From JANOZM01 sp031429355 (GTDB taxonomy: Bacteria > Pseudomonadota > Gammaproteobacteria > Burkholderiales > Burkholderiaceae_E), in NCBI GenBank assembly GCA_031429355.1, contig JANOZM010000001.1, positions 1 through 64,000 of the forward strand: DNA of 64,000 nucleotides, in the 5' to 3' direction. Under the pieces are notes generated by a model. That model ran no database searches. It worked only from the letters and a program-made list of their open reading frames with translations, and was not told the DNA's origin. The number at the start of each line of letters is the position of its first letter. Position 1 is the stretch's first letter. A program made the position numbers and the translations under genes. Below are positions 54,085 to 64,000 of the stretch, one piece after another.

Positions 54085-55725
54085 TCTTTTTAACAGTCCG
54101 CTGGCACGCTCAGTGGTCGTTCTAGCCGCCGCCGACAATTGCTCTACGGTACCAAATAAACGAATCGATTGTTTTGCCCGCGTAATCGCGGTGTACACCA
54201 ACTCACGTCGGCTTTGCGGTGAGCCAATTGGAGGCAACGCCAATAAGACATTTTTGTACTCCGAGCCTTGTGATTTGTGAACCGTTAAGACCCAACCGTC
54301 GTCATGCGCAGGTAACGCAATGGGTAGCAACCAAGACAACGTTGTTTGCTCGGCATCAAATACGGCACGTAATCCATTTTCAGTATTAACAATTAATCCA
54401 ATATCGCCATTACGCAAACCAGTCGCTTCGTCGTTTTGTGTAATCGCAATCACGCGTCCGTGATACCAGGCCGACGGATCGCGCTTAATCCAACGACGTA
54501 AATATTCGTGGCTAGCCTGCGTTCCAACAGGCCCTTCATGGGTTGGCACTAAAACACCGAAAGTTTTTAACAGGGCCAATAGTTCCAATGCTTTGTCGCT
54601 ATCGACCATGGGGTTTGCAAGTAAGGCAGTCATCAAAGGCTCGTACCCACTTCGTAAAGCATCAAACCAAACCCGCTGCCCTTGCCCGCTCGTTTCTGTG
54701 TCATCAGCACCTTGATTTTTTAAACTGGAAACCCACGCAATACGATTAACTAATTCATCATTAATTTTATTTCTCAAAACGGCGGATGCAAGTTGGCCGA
54801 TTAAAGACTGATCATCGAACCGTACCGATTCGGTTAACTGAACGGTGGCTGATGGGATTGAACATAGTTGCGCAAATACCGCGCCAGCACGTACCGAACT
54901 GAGCTGATTTTGATCGCCCGCTAAAATTAACTGTGTGTTGGGCCCAATCGCCTGCAAAAATTCATCAGCTAAAACAGCGTCCAGCATCGATGCTTCGTCG
55001 ACTATTACAAGATCAAAGTTTAGATAGCCTGAGTGATCGCGCGGCAGCCTTAACAACCGATGAATTGTCGCGATAACACTTAAGCCAGACACTTGACTGC
55101 CCAAACGCAGCGCCGCCTTGCCTGTTGGCGCGCACGCAGCGATACTAATTGCTGCGTTCCGATTTCGCATGGCATTAACAATGGCCACTAAGGTAAACGT
55201 CTTACCAGTGCCGGGACCGCCGGTCAGTACTGTCAAGCGTCGATTTAAAGCGTGTTGCAAGGCCGATTGCTGATTAAAGTTTAGCCCGGCAATTACTTCG
55301 GAGGATTCATCTGATAAAACCACGCTATTTGTTGGCAGCGAAACATTCAGCGCAAGCACCGCCTTTGCAATGCGCTGTTCAATTACAGCAAAACGCTGCA
55401 AGTACCAATGACCAAAACCAAACACAATAGGCCGACCATCAAGCCTAGCTGTTCCGACATTGTTCGCATCTTTTTCGGCACTGCTGCTCTTAACACTACT
55501 AACTTCAATTTGAACCGCATTGCTTTGCAAAGCGATTCGCTCATCCCAATCTGGCCCCATCCGTTCAAACATCGCTTGACGTTCAATTGCAACATGTCCT
55601 TCGGCAACCGCAGACCACAACACATAAGCTACGGGCGCAATCGCCTGAGACGCCTCGTTGATTTGCAGCTCGGACTCGGCTATATCGGGCGCAAAAATCC
55701 GCGCAAAGCGCTGCGCTAAATTCAT
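54064..55725 (-). CDS. recD: Exodeoxyribonuclease V subunit RecD
   Basis: The 553-residue 5'-3' helicase subunit of RecBCD is involved in double-strand break repair. Walker A is GGPGTGKT (169-176, K175), with DEAS-type motif II (VIVDEASMLDAVL) and motif VI YTAITRAKQSIRLFG. A longer open frame begins at 55779, but the ATG at 55725 overlaps the recB stop (ATGA), the usual coupling, and starts the family N-terminus. Length is slightly short versus E. coli RecD. It lies last in recC-recB-recD. Confidence 0.92.
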   Translation of the reverse strand: MNLAQRFARIFAPDIAESELQINEASQAIAPVAYVLWSAVAEGHVAIERQAMFERMGPDWDERIALQSNAVQIEVSSVKSSSAEKDANNVGTARLDGRPIVFGFGHWYLQRFAVIEQRIAKAVLALNVSLPTNSVVLSDESSEVIAGLNFNQQSALQHALNRRLTVLTGGPGTGKTFTLVAIVNAMRNRNAAISIAACAPTGKAALRLGSQVSGLSVIATIHRLLRLPRDHSGYLNFDLVIVDEASMLDAVLADEFLQAIGPNTQLILAGDQNQLSSVRAGAVFAQLCSIPSATVQLTESVRFDDQSLIGQLASAVLRNKINDELVNRIAWVSSLKNQGADDTETSGQGQRVWFDALRSGYEPLMTALLANPMVDSDKALELLALLKTFGVLVPTHEGPVGTQASHEYLRRWIKRDPSAWYHGRVIAITQNDEATGLRNGDIGLIVNTENGLRAVFDAEQTTLSWLLPIALPAHDDGWVLTVHKSQGSEYKNVLLALPPIGSPQSRRELVYTAITRAKQSIRLFGTVEQLSAAARTTTERASGLLKRLASLEG

Positions 55726-58700
55726 ATTGGGCCTTGCTTTTGCATTTTTAAAATTTCTTGCTCGGTCGGACGCCAACAATGCACTCCGGCGGCTGGGTCT
55801 AATCCAACTCCACGCAAAAACAAGTAAACCACGCCACCAAAATGTTGATCGTATTGATACTGCGCCCCAAGTCGTTGCTCTAGCCAGCGGTGCACAGCTA
55901 GTGCGTAAATGCGGGCTTGCAAATCATATTGATTGGTTTGCATAGCATTTTGTAAGGCGTGTGGCTGGTAGGCCTGTGGCCCAACACCCAACCAATTACT
56001 TTTCCAATCCAATATATACGCTTTGCCTTGCCACTGAAAAACTAAATCGATAAAACCACGCAGTTGTAACGTTGGGGCAACTTGCATATTAAATTCTAGT
56101 TCGGTCTTGCGGGCAGTGTTCACTAAGTTGCGCAACACGATAGACGTTGCTGCGGGCCCTACAAAAGAGGTGTCCAAAATTTCGTTAAGCCACTGCGCGG
56201 TTTGCTCGAAATCGGTCTGCAAATCAAACTCTAAACCTAATTTTTGCAAAGTTACTGCACTAAAACGCTCTTGAAAATTATGCAGTTCAAACGCCCGATG
56301 CAAATATTGTCCCGGCACTTCTCCGCGCGGAAAACGCCAACGAATCGAATCATCGGTTTGCTCAGCTACAACTGATAATAACGATGTCGTAGGAACTGCT
56401 TCCAACACATTCGCATCATGATCTTTTAGCCAAACCTCTTCGACTGATGGGCTAGCGCTGATCTTTTCATGTTGATGCGCCAAGCTACTAAAACTGGTTG
56501 TTGCCCAAGCTGGCCGACGTACCCAAGCGGCATTGGCTAACTGCCGAGCAAACACAGGCGGCGGATAGTTTATGGTTTTAGCCATTGGCACCACGTTAGG
56601 TTCTATGGCAATAATCGGTTGCCAAACATTAACGGAGAAAACTTCTGGCTCAGCACTTTGCCACTCACTCAAACGAGCTAATTGGGCAGAAAAATCAAAC
56701 ATGACATCGGCAAGACTGGCATCTGCCAATGTTACAGTGGGTGGGTTCTGTTGCGCTTCAACTTGCTCGACAGAGTACGCTTGCAAATGCCGCGCCATTA
56801 ACCGATGCCATGAACTATATTTAATGGTAGCTGCCGAATTGTATAAAAACACGGCGCAACATGATTTGGCCCTAGTTAAAGCCACATACAATTTACGCGC
56901 AGCCTCGGCCTGCACCTCGATTTCGCAGCGCGTCGCAAATGGCTCTTGCACAGGCGTTTCAAATCGTAATTCAGTTGCGTGTTCACCGCCGGAACCAACA
57001 GTATGTGAAAGGTAGGGCCACTCTTTACTTAAATCACATTTTTTACCATCGCTTAAAAATGGTAACAAGACAATATCGTATTCCAAGCCTTTGCTTGAAT
57101 GAATCGTCGTGATCGAGACTAAAGCTTGGTCGGTCTCTAGGCGTAATAATAATTGTTCGTTATCGGCTTCGCTTTCGTCAACTTGCCTAGTCGCAGCAAG
57201 CCACTGACGTGCCTCTAAGGGCGAGGTACATTGATGGGCTTGCAACGCCATCATTTCAATTAAATGAACCAAATTTGCCCAACGCCGCTCACCCGATTGC
57301 AAACGCATTAACCGCGGTGCCGTTTTCCAATACTCAAAAAACATCGACAGGGCAGCATAGCAACCTTGCTGTTGCCACACTTGGTTAAAACGTAACCATT
57401 GGTCTAAACACTGATGCCATGCTTGCGGATCGTCGCGTAATTGGGCCAACTCGTTGTCGCTATGTTGCAACAAACGCGTTGCTAATGCGCGATACACCAA
57501 AGACTTATTTTTTGGATTAGCCATTGCATCAAGAATCACCAAAAGCTCATCGGCTTCGTCGGTGGTGGTAACCCATTGTTTGGCGTTTTCCGCAGCTGCA
57601 ATTCCAACCGCGTTTAAAGCTCGACGTACTTTTTTTGCTTGCGCATGCGAGTCAACTAAAATCGCAATATTGCCAGGTCGTACTGGTTTTTCTCCAAGTG
57701 CACACAGTAAAAACCGTTGCACTTGCTGCACTGTCCAATTTAAGGCCAGACTTTCTGATTGAATTTTATTACTAACACTTTGCTCGGTGTAAGCCGAAAT
57801 TTGAAATGCCGACAAGACCTGATCGTTCTCGATCAATTGTTCTACCCGTCGAGTGCTGGGCAACGCATTTTGAAATTCAATCCCGTCTAATTCAAAAACT
57901 TTAGGCGCACTAAACAACTGGTTAAATGCTTGTAGCAACAAAGCGTGCGAACGAAAGTTTTCTTGCAATGTCAAACGCTCGGCACAGCGTTCCTTGGCGC
58001 TTAGGTATTCAAAAACATCGGCCCCACGAAATCGGTAAATCGTTTGCTTTGGGTCACCTACAGCAACTAAGCCGCCCTTTTTTTCGTATAAACGAAACAG
58101 CACCTCCCAAGTAGCCGAGTCCGTATCTTGGGTCTCGTCAACTAGTGCCAAGGGAAAGCGCTCAAGGGCTTCGTCCACCAACGCAAGCGAACTTTCATCA
58201 ACACTTAAAAGTGATTCGCGCAGCAAATAAATTAAGTCATCGGGCAAAGCGATGCCACGTTCACGTTTAAGCGCTTCTAAACGTTGCAACGCAAAATTTC
58301 GAAAATTGTAGCCAATTACGCCGATTAAACTTGTTACGCCATTTAAAGCAAGTAAATAGTTTTTTGACGCAACAGCGCAGACATTTGTTGGCTCAGGTTC
58401 ATTAGACAAACCCAATTTTTCGTGTTGCCAACAAAGACGCGCAAACATATCGATGGTGGCCGATTCGTTTAGCAATAGCCGAGGCCCTTGCAACATGCTT
58501 GGCCAATTCGTTTTTACATTTTCACGCATATTTGTATTAAACGAAGCGCGCGATACCTTGGCATGCGAATTAATCGTCTCTACCCAATCAATTAACTGTT
58601 CGGCGCTAAGCTCGCGTAAGTCTTGGCGTGCGCTTTGCAATGCGCTTAACAACAGCGCAATATCTGCTTGGTCATTGACCGCATTAGCTAAAGGATGCCG

Positions 58701-59336
58701 CAACGCGTCTTGCAAACGACGTTGATCGAGTAAACCATTTTTTTTATCTTGCCCACGCTCTAATTGGTCACCACCTTCGGCTAACCACTGCGCAAACACC
58801 TCACCAAAGTTAGGGTCTTGTATTTGCTGAGTGAAGTATTCGTCTCGGACCTGTTTAAACAATCCATAAGTTGAGTTCACCAATTCGCTACGCGAAAAAA
58901 GAACACTTTTTCCAAAACCCATCATTAACAAACGTTGGCAAAACGAGTGGATCGTACTAACTCGCATTTGATCGGCGCTGGCTTTTGCAATTTTTAACCG
59001 TGTCAAAAGCTGGTCCTGCTCTGTAGAACTTAACGCACCTACCTTAACAAGCCATTGCACAAAAAACGGGTCTTCGACTTTCGTTTTTTGTTTTGCATTT
59101 TGCCCCGCTAACAAATTGTGCGCTTCTTCAATCCGCAGCAAAATTCTCTGCTTTAATTCAGCTGCGGCCGAGTTAGTAAAAGTGACTACGGCGATTTGCT
59201 CGACCGATAGTTTTTGCTCGGTTAACGCCCGCAAATACAGACCCGTTAAAGTCCAAGTTTTACCTGTACCTGCACTTGCTTCAATAAGTACGGTGCTGTT
59301 TAACGGCGTAGCCCACACTGGATGCACTAAGCTCAT
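55722..59336 (-). CDS. recB: Exodeoxyribonuclease V subunit RecB
   Basis: The 1204-residue 3'-5' helicase and nuclease subunit has UvrD/Rep-type Walker A (A20-SAGTGKT27), a DETQDTD motif II, and motif VI with YVALTRAKSCC. The C-terminal nuclease domain has GFIDLVFQW and D1110-W-K1112, the PD-(D/E)XK metal-binding set needed for cleavage and RecA loading. The start overlaps the recC stop by 4 bases. Length is a normal RecB length, with no frame damage. Confidence 0.95.
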   Translation of the reverse strand: MSLVHPVWATPLNSTVLIEASAGTGKTWTLTGLYLRALTEQKLSVEQIAVVTFTNSAAAELKQRILLRIEEAHNLLAGQNAKQKTKVEDPFFVQWLVKVGALSSTEQDQLLTRLKIAKASADQMRVSTIHSFCQRLLMMGFGKSVLFSRSELVNSTYGLFKQVRDEYFTQQIQDPNFGEVFAQWLAEGGDQLERGQDKKNGLLDQRRLQDALRHPLANAVNDQADIALLLSALQSARQDLRELSAEQLIDWVETINSHAKVSRASFNTNMRENVKTNWPSMLQGPRLLLNESATIDMFARLCWQHEKLGLSNEPEPTNVCAVASKNYLLALNGVTSLIGVIGYNFRNFALQRLEALKRERGIALPDDLIYLLRESLLSVDESSLALVDEALERFPLALVDETQDTDSATWEVLFRLYEKKGGLVAVGDPKQTIYRFRGADVFEYLSAKERCAERLTLQENFRSHALLLQAFNQLFSAPKVFELDGIEFQNALPSTRRVEQLIENDQVLSAFQISAYTEQSVSNKIQSESLALNWTVQQVQRFLLCALGEKPVRPGNIAILVDSHAQAKKVRRALNAVGIAAAENAKQWVTTTDEADELLVILDAMANPKNKSLVYRALATRLLQHSDNELAQLRDDPQAWHQCLDQWLRFNQVWQQQGCYAALSMFFEYWKTAPRLMRLQSGERRWANLVHLIEMMALQAHQCTSPLEARQWLAATRQVDESEADNEQLLLRLETDQALVSITTIHSSKGLEYDIVLLPFLSDGKKCDLSKEWPYLSHTVGSGGEHATELRFETPVQEPFATRCEIEVQAEAARKLYVALTRAKSCCAVFLYNSAATIKYSSWHRLMARHLQAYSVEQVEAQQNPPTVTLADASLADVMFDFSAQLARLSEWQSAEPEVFSVNVWQPIIAIEPNVVPMAKTINYPPPVFARQLANAAWVRRPAWATTSFSSLAHQHEKISASPSVEEVWLKDHDANVLEAVPTTSLLSVVAEQTDDSIRWRFPRGEVPGQYLHRAFELHNFQERFSAVTLQKLGLEFDLQTDFEQTAQWLNEILDTSFVGPAATSIVLRNLVNTARKTELEFNMQVAPTLQLRGFIDLVFQWQGKAYILDWKSNWLGVGPQAYQPHALQNAMQTNQYDLQARIYALAVHRWLEQRLGAQYQYDQHFGGVVYLFLRGVGLDPAAGVHCWRPTEQEILKMQKQGPI

Positions 59337-62300
59337 GGGGCACCTTGGTCAGTTGTGCTCTTGCGACTTGCTTTACCAGTAGCAGCAACTTTCTTTACCT
59401 CTGCAATACTAATCAAACCTAAAAACGCAGATAGTTCGGAATTAAGTATTTCCTCAACCCGCTCGGTGCTGGGCCACTGCCCACGCCACAATAACTGATT
59501 CCACTCGTCACTAGCATCGGGGTAACCGTTAGAAAACTCATCCTGCGGATCGCCCAACACTGGCGTTAAATTACGCCGAGTTGGATCAGTCGCACCTTTT
59601 TTAACCGGCAGCAGCCACAATGCCAAACACTTTTTAAACAACGGCAAAGGATTGTTTTGATGCAATTCAAAAACTTCGAGCAACTGCTCGCGCGCTTGCA
59701 AATGCACCTCGTCGCTTACTTGAATTTGCATCAACTTTTCAGTTTCTAAATCAAATAGTCGAACCGTTTTATTGTCGCCCAAAACCCAGTCAACTAAAAT
59801 CGGCGCTAAGTTACGCATATTCAAGCGGTCAACTAATTGCAAATTGATGGCCACTGCCGTTGAATTCTCTAAGTCTAATTTAGCCACCAAATCAGAAATT
59901 TTTGTACCTACTTTATCGATCAAATTAATTGCCAATATCGCTTTGTGCTTGCCAACATTTGCGGGCGGCATTAACGGAAAATCTATGGCATTTATTTGAC
60001 CAACAGAGATTTTCTCATCCTCTGGCGACCAATTTTCTAGGGCAGTACTTATTAAACTGCTCTCGTCGCGCGGGTTGACCAACCAAGGCAACCCCTCGTC
60101 AAGTCCCTGTGCCTCCCATTCTTGGCGTAATTGTTGATGTTGTTGCAAAAAGAATCGTGCGGGATGCCGTAAAAATCGAATTAGCGCATCGCGGTTGGCT
60201 TGGTTTTTAAAATCTGACTCGACTGATGAACTAATTGCTTTTGGGCTACGCCAAGCAAAGTCGTCAACACGCTCCGAAAAAATACTGGCACTGTTTTGCC
60301 ATTGTGCAGGCAACAGCCCAATGCTTTGAACGGCTATGTTCGGCAACAAACTACGCAACTCTGATACCAAGGGAGATGCATTGAGTACTTGACCGGATCT
60401 GGCATCGCGCCCCGTGTAAAACATCCAAAATTTTTGTTGTGCATTCATTAAACTAGCCAGAAAAACACTCTTGTCTTGCTCGCGCTGATTAGGGTCACCG
60501 GCGGCCTGATTTTGCTGCATCAAATCAATCCGTGAAGCAATTGTCTGACGCGGCCAAACTTTGTCATCACAACCAAGCCAAGCAATAATTTTATACGGCA
60601 CATGGCTAAGCGATTCGGGCTGCACCACCGACACCACACCCGAAGGCATAGCAGGACGCCGCCCAGAGTTTAAGTGTCGTTCAAGCGATTCCAGCGCGAT
60701 AGGCGCATCCACTAAAACCAGTCCGCCGCTAATACGATAATGATGCTCCATTTCGGTTAACGCATCGCGCGCGATTTGGATGCCTTCCGATACTTGCGCG
60801 TTGGGCATCGAATTGGTCTTTGCACTAAGAAACAAAAGTGCTGCGCGCAACCATTCAATCCAATCATTCATACGCAGTAATTGCGAAGCTTGCACGGCAT
60901 TTTGCTGCAGTCGCTCGGCAAACGCACACAAGCGCTCTAAACTTTCAAAGTGGTCCTCACTCACTCCATTAACCGGCCACCGCGCCCAGTTAAGCGACTG
61001 ATCTTGGGACACCGCAGGAGCATTCGTTTCATCAGTATTCGTTCGTTGATTAAACCACTGCCTGTCGCTTGCAAAACCCATCAATAGGCGCTCAATACCG
61101 TGATCGAAAGTCTGCCGACGGTCTATTGCTTCGCTATCTTTTGAAGTCTGAGCTGAGTTTGAGAAAACCCGGACACCGGCGCTTAATAACCATTGTTCGT
61201 ATTGGGTTGGTTCGTCGGCCTGAATTCCTAAAGCCTGTCGAATCGCATCGTGTGATAACAAACTTAGGGCCTGCGCCGGTGTGCATTGAGCGCTACTTAT
61301 TTTCACCCATTCCAACCATGCAGCTAACCATGAGTTACTCGGTTGACTAAAGTCAGAACACAAAAAAGGAACGCGTTTCCAAAGCCCAGTAATTAGTTGC
61401 CGAGTGGTTTCGATATCGGTACTAACGACTAATACATCATTGGCTTGCAATTGATTATCGGCAGCAAACGCTAAAACCAATTGTTCTTCTAAATGTGCTA
61501 ATTGACGTGCATGGCTGGTCGCACTAAAAATAGTTAAGCTGTTATCACTGCTTTCTAATTGCCCTAATTGCTGAAAATGCGCATCGTCTAATCGGGCAAT
61601 GCTCAGTTGCAATTGATTGAGAATATTGACGTGGGCGTTTGAGCCAACACTGGGTGCAACATTCACAACAATACCTTCGGCCACACTAGCTTCAGATATT
61701 TCTAACGCAACGCCCGAGCCGTCGTTGAGTTCAAGCATTGCCGCTTGTGCTAGTGCTTGAACCCGCCCCCATGAGGCCAATAAGGGATGTCCTACTTCTA
61801 AGTATTCGGCCGCCTGCGAGTCTTTCAATCGGACCCGCCATTTTTCGCGTTGGCTGACGATGTCTTGATGGAACTCGTCACAAACGATAAAAGAATAAAC
61901 CTCGACAGTGCAATACACCGACAACCATTGCAAAGCAGACCAGTGCAAGTTAGGAAGTCCGTCTGCGCCAAACAAAACGATGCGCTGCGGCAAGACCATT
62001 TGTTTAGCGTCTGTAAACAAATCGGGCTGGGCCGTGACCCGCTTACCCAACGCATCACGTAACCAAAAGAACGGATGCTTATCTTGCACGCGCGGCAAAC
62101 GATAAATTAGGTGCCGCCATAACTCGGCCTGCCAACGCTCATGCGCGCCAAGGTCGTTAAGTTTTTTATTTTGCCAGCGATTCAGCCACTCGATACGGTA
62201 CAACAAATAGCGATCAAATAGCCGTGCTAATTCAGTAGCCAATTGATGTTTTTCGATTGCGCTGGCCCCGTGCAACGAACTAGCCAGAGCGGCAGCAAAA

Positions 62301-62653
62301 CCCCCTTGCGCTAGCGCTTCGGGTGAAAGTTGATCAAGCCATTGTTGAATAACCCAAACCGACAAGGTTGGTTCGAAGGGTGAAATTTCTGGAAAATCTG
62401 CCCCACATTTTGCAACTAGCCCCCACAAATAACGTCCCACATATTCGATGGGTTGATCGGTAAAGATGCCTTGCGCTTGGGTAAACCGTTGCTGCAGCCA
62501 CCGCTTGGTTCCCGGTGAGTTAACGAGCCAAACCGTCGAGGGCTCGGCAAACAAATGATTTAAACTGGTGGCACTAGATTCACTTTTTTCACTTAGATAA
62601 TGCGCAACTGCGTTTTCTAAGTTGGGACTTAAGTGAATCTTTAAACCGGCCAT
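59333..62653 (-). CDS. recC: Exodeoxyribonuclease V subunit RecC
   Basis: The 1106-residue subunit recognises Chi in the RecBCD complex. It has the RecC-type inactive helicase fold without catalytic Walker residues. Family-like stretches include WLVNSPGTKRWLQQRF near the N-terminus and KIIAWLGCDDKVWPRQ, with FWMFYTGRDARSGQ. It is the first gene of the three. Its start ATG at 62653 lies 14 bases after the CopD-like gene stop, so it may be co-transcribed with that gene. No damage seen. Confidence 0.93.
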   Translation of the reverse strand: MAGLKIHLSPNLENAVAHYLSEKSESSATSLNHLFAEPSTVWLVNSPGTKRWLQQRFTQAQGIFTDQPIEYVGRYLWGLVAKCGADFPEISPFEPTLSVWVIQQWLDQLSPEALAQGGFAAALASSLHGASAIEKHQLATELARLFDRYLLYRIEWLNRWQNKKLNDLGAHERWQAELWRHLIYRLPRVQDKHPFFWLRDALGKRVTAQPDLFTDAKQMVLPQRIVLFGADGLPNLHWSALQWLSVYCTVEVYSFIVCDEFHQDIVSQREKWRVRLKDSQAAEYLEVGHPLLASWGRVQALAQAAMLELNDGSGVALEISEASVAEGIVVNVAPSVGSNAHVNILNQLQLSIARLDDAHFQQLGQLESSDNSLTIFSATSHARQLAHLEEQLVLAFAADNQLQANDVLVVSTDIETTRQLITGLWKRVPFLCSDFSQPSNSWLAAWLEWVKISSAQCTPAQALSLLSHDAIRQALGIQADEPTQYEQWLLSAGVRVFSNSAQTSKDSEAIDRRQTFDHGIERLLMGFASDRQWFNQRTNTDETNAPAVSQDQSLNWARWPVNGVSEDHFESLERLCAFAERLQQNAVQASQLLRMNDWIEWLRAALLFLSAKTNSMPNAQVSEGIQIARDALTEMEHHYRISGGLVLVDAPIALESLERHLNSGRRPAMPSGVVSVVQPESLSHVPYKIIAWLGCDDKVWPRQTIASRIDLMQQNQAAGDPNQREQDKSVFLASLMNAQQKFWMFYTGRDARSGQVLNASPLVSELRSLLPNIAVQSIGLLPAQWQNSASIFSERVDDFAWRSPKAISSSVESDFKNQANRDALIRFLRHPARFFLQQHQQLRQEWEAQGLDEGLPWLVNPRDESSLISTALENWSPEDEKISVGQINAIDFPLMPPANVGKHKAILAINLIDKVGTKISDLVAKLDLENSTAVAINLQLVDRLNMRNLAPILVDWVLGDNKTVRLFDLETEKLMQIQVSDEVHLQAREQLLEVFELHQNNPLPLFKKCLALWLLPVKKGATDPTRRNLTPVLGDPQDEFSNGYPDASDEWNQLLWRGQWPSTERVEEILNSELSAFLGLISIAEVKKVAATGKASRKSTTDQGAP

Positions 62654-62667
62654 CTATTACTGCTAGT

Positions 62668-63114
62668 TCAACGCAAAACTACAAAAGCGATAGACAAAAA
62701 ACCTAATGCCATATTGGTCAAGACTAATTTTCGAATTGTCTCGTGCGCACTAGCGGCTTGGGGAAATTGTTGAGCGTCGAGAGCCGTACAAAATTTCTTG
62801 AAAGGAACAAACCAAACGAAGCAAAAAATTGCACCCATTAACAAACCCAAACTCAGCATGATGTGCACGCCAGGTGGAACGTTTTTTATACCCACCATTA
62901 ACACCATCGCAATACCACTAATAAGTGTTAATGGCATTGCTACCCAAACGATACGAAAAAAACGGCCAGTTGCAGCGCGCATAAATTTTAAACGCACGGG
63001 AGGCTCTTGCAGCACCTCCCCAACCGCAGGGCGTACCGTGTGCAGCATCGTAAACATGCCACCCAACCATACGATGGCACCGATGATGTGTAGCAGCGTT
63101 AATACTTTAATCAT
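62668..63114 (-). CDS. CopD-like integral membrane protein
   Basis: A 148-residue protein with four predicted membrane helices (about 5-25, 52-74, 83-105 and 128-147). The first (TLLHIIGAIVWLGGMFTML) matches the conserved His-containing helix of CopD/DUF2269-type membrane proteins, some of which take part in copper handling or haem biogenesis. A conserved helix-1 pattern H-x-x-G-x-x-x-W-x-G-G is present. The substrate is not known. It sits between the WS/DGAT gene (7-base gap) and recC on the minus strand. Confidence 0.75.
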   Translation of the reverse strand: MIKVLTLLHIIGAIVWLGGMFTMLHTVRPAVGEVLQEPPVRLKFMRAATGRFFRIVWVAMPLTLISGIAMVLMVGIKNVPPGVHIMLSLGLLMGAIFCFVWFVPFKKFCTALDAQQFPQAASAHETIRKLVLTNMALGFLSIAFVVLR

Positions 63115-63121
63115 TTGGACA

Positions 63122-64000
63122 TTAACCCCATAGCGCCGAATCGACTTCGTGACCTTCGACCATGCGACCTAAAAATGGTTCGCGCGGCAGCATCGCCAAA
63201 GTTGTAATCAGCCGCTCAAATTCGGGCTCAAAAAAATCAATAACTTTTTGCGGGTCGGGCACCAAACCCGAATCAGTAATTAGTCCGAACTGCACGCCAC
63301 CGTTATAACTTAAGATCGATACGCCCATGCCAATGTCGCCCGACTGTGGCACCCAAAACATGATGCGCGAAATTTCACTACCGGCAAAACGAATCGGTTG
63401 CGCTGGGCCCGGTACATTTGTCATCACAGCGGTCGATTTTTTCGACAACAAATCCAAAACCGCGCGCTGTACCGGTTCTGGCGTCATACCCACCATACCC
63501 AACACTGCAAAAGCTAACATCGCTTGGTAACCGGTTTTAAGGTCCTCCATACGCCGATGCACTTCCATTACCCGTTCGATCGGGTTGGCCTCTCCAACAG
63601 GCAAACACATGGGCACCAGTCCAAACCGATTACCCAACTTATAAGCTTGCGACATGGGTCTTAAATTGACTGGCACCATGGCACGAATTTCAATATCTTC
63701 GACGCTATCACCGTGCTCTTGCAAATAACGGCGTAGTGCCCCCGATACACAAGACAACAACACATCATTGACCGAAACACCCAATGCCTTGGATACGGCC
63801 TTTACTTCCGTAAGCGGTAATGGATGGTTCCACGCCACTTTTTTAGACGTGCCGGGCTTGCCTTTAAAGCGAGTTTTTGAATCATTCGGCATCAAAGCAA
63901 TTTTTAAAGCGTCTTTGATAACTTGTGCACCTACTTGCGCATAATCAACCAACTTATCTGGCTCGACCATCATTTCGATGGACCGGGTCATCGCCGACGA
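63122..64000 (-). CDS. WS/DGAT-type acyltransferase, C-terminal part (runs off window)
   Basis: The frame is open to the window end, so the N-terminal half is missing; about 290 C-terminal residues are visible. The segment VSVNDVLLSCVSGALRRYL and the MVPVNLRP, NVPGPAQPIRFAGSEI and NGGVQFGLITDSGLVPDP stretches are typical of the DUF1298/WS-DGAT C-terminal domain, which makes wax esters or triacylglycerols. The HHxxxDG active-site motif is expected upstream of the window edge. The ATG at 63991 is internal. Specificity cannot be judged from this part. Confidence 0.88.
   Translation of the reverse strand, partial: SSAMTRSIEMMVEPDKLVDYAQVGAQVIKDALKIALMPNDSKTRFKGKPGTSKKVAWNHPLPLTEVKAVSKALGVSVNDVLLSCVSGALRRYLQEHGDSVEDIEIRAMVPVNLRPMSQAYKLGNRFGLVPMCLPVGEANPIERVMEVHRRMEDLKTGYQAMLAFAVLGMVGMTPEPVQRAVLDLLSKKSTAVMTNVPGPAQPIRFAGSEISRIMFWVPQSGDIGMGVSILSYNGGVQFGLITDSGLVPDPQKVIDFFEPEFERLITTLAMLPREPFLGRMVEGHEVDSALWG

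Overview
The window looks like a chromosomal segment of a Gram-negative proteobacterium. A betaproteobacterium of the Burkholderiales type is the best guess, inferred from a Bug/TctC-type periplasmic receptor, several lipoproteins with a Cys lipobox, a form II CoxSLM operon, RecBCD and a WS/DGAT-type acyltransferase. Genes are dense, often overlap by 1-4 bases, and share a moderate-GC codon style. No rRNA, tRNA, CRISPR array or intact transposon was seen.

Bases 1-12.9 kb form a type I restriction-modification island. In order it holds hsdM (cut by the window edge), a DUF1016 nuclease, a small unknown protein, hsdS, a Rad50-like ATPase resembling the tRNA anticodon nuclease RloC, a decayed RhuM gene, a Fic gene broken by one stop codon, an intact RhuM gene and hsdR. 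The layout suggests a restriction core with back-up effectors and eroding passenger genes.

Bases 12.9-19.6 kb (minus strand) encode a 1988-residue exported Rhs/YD-repeat protein ending in a DUF2235/Tle1-like lipase domain. It is followed without a gap by a lipoprotein, the likely immunity partner. Bases 19.8-28.9 kb hold a GAF-Fis regulator divergent from a molybdenum hydroxylase operon (coxS-L-M, then coxD, coxE, coxG and an xdhC/coxF-like gene). The large subunit carries AYRGAGR, the form II signature, so the substrate need not be CO. Bases 29-33.3 kb hold a DUF1800/DUF1501 pair and a lipoprotein phosphoesterase.

Bases 33.4-40.6 kb are the most unusual part. They contain 5'-truncated open frames that look like C-terminal tips of polymorphic toxins, each followed directly by a candidate immunity gene. 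Two tips share a C-terminal signature and two of the immunity candidates are clear paralogues. One tip overlaps its partner gene by ATGA. Mixed in are a broken gene, two small lipoproteins and a CopG/ParE toxin-antitoxin pair between diverged direct repeats.

Bases 40.6-45.9 kb (minus strand) form a purine nucleoside salvage operon: acyl-CoA dehydrogenase, adenosine deaminase, Bug receptor, nucleoside hydrolase and a ribokinase-type kinase. Bases 45.9-54 kb (plus strand) hold a thiolase, a FadJ-like beta-oxidation enzyme with a 93-residue histidine-rich insertion, a NUDIX-MBL fusion, a Tat-exported dienelactone hydrolase-like protein, GMP reductase with a structured leader, and a methyltransferase. 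Bases 54-62.7 kb (minus strand) are recC-recB-recD with start-stop overlaps, preceded by a CopD-like membrane protein and a partial WS/DGAT-type acyltransferase at the right edge.
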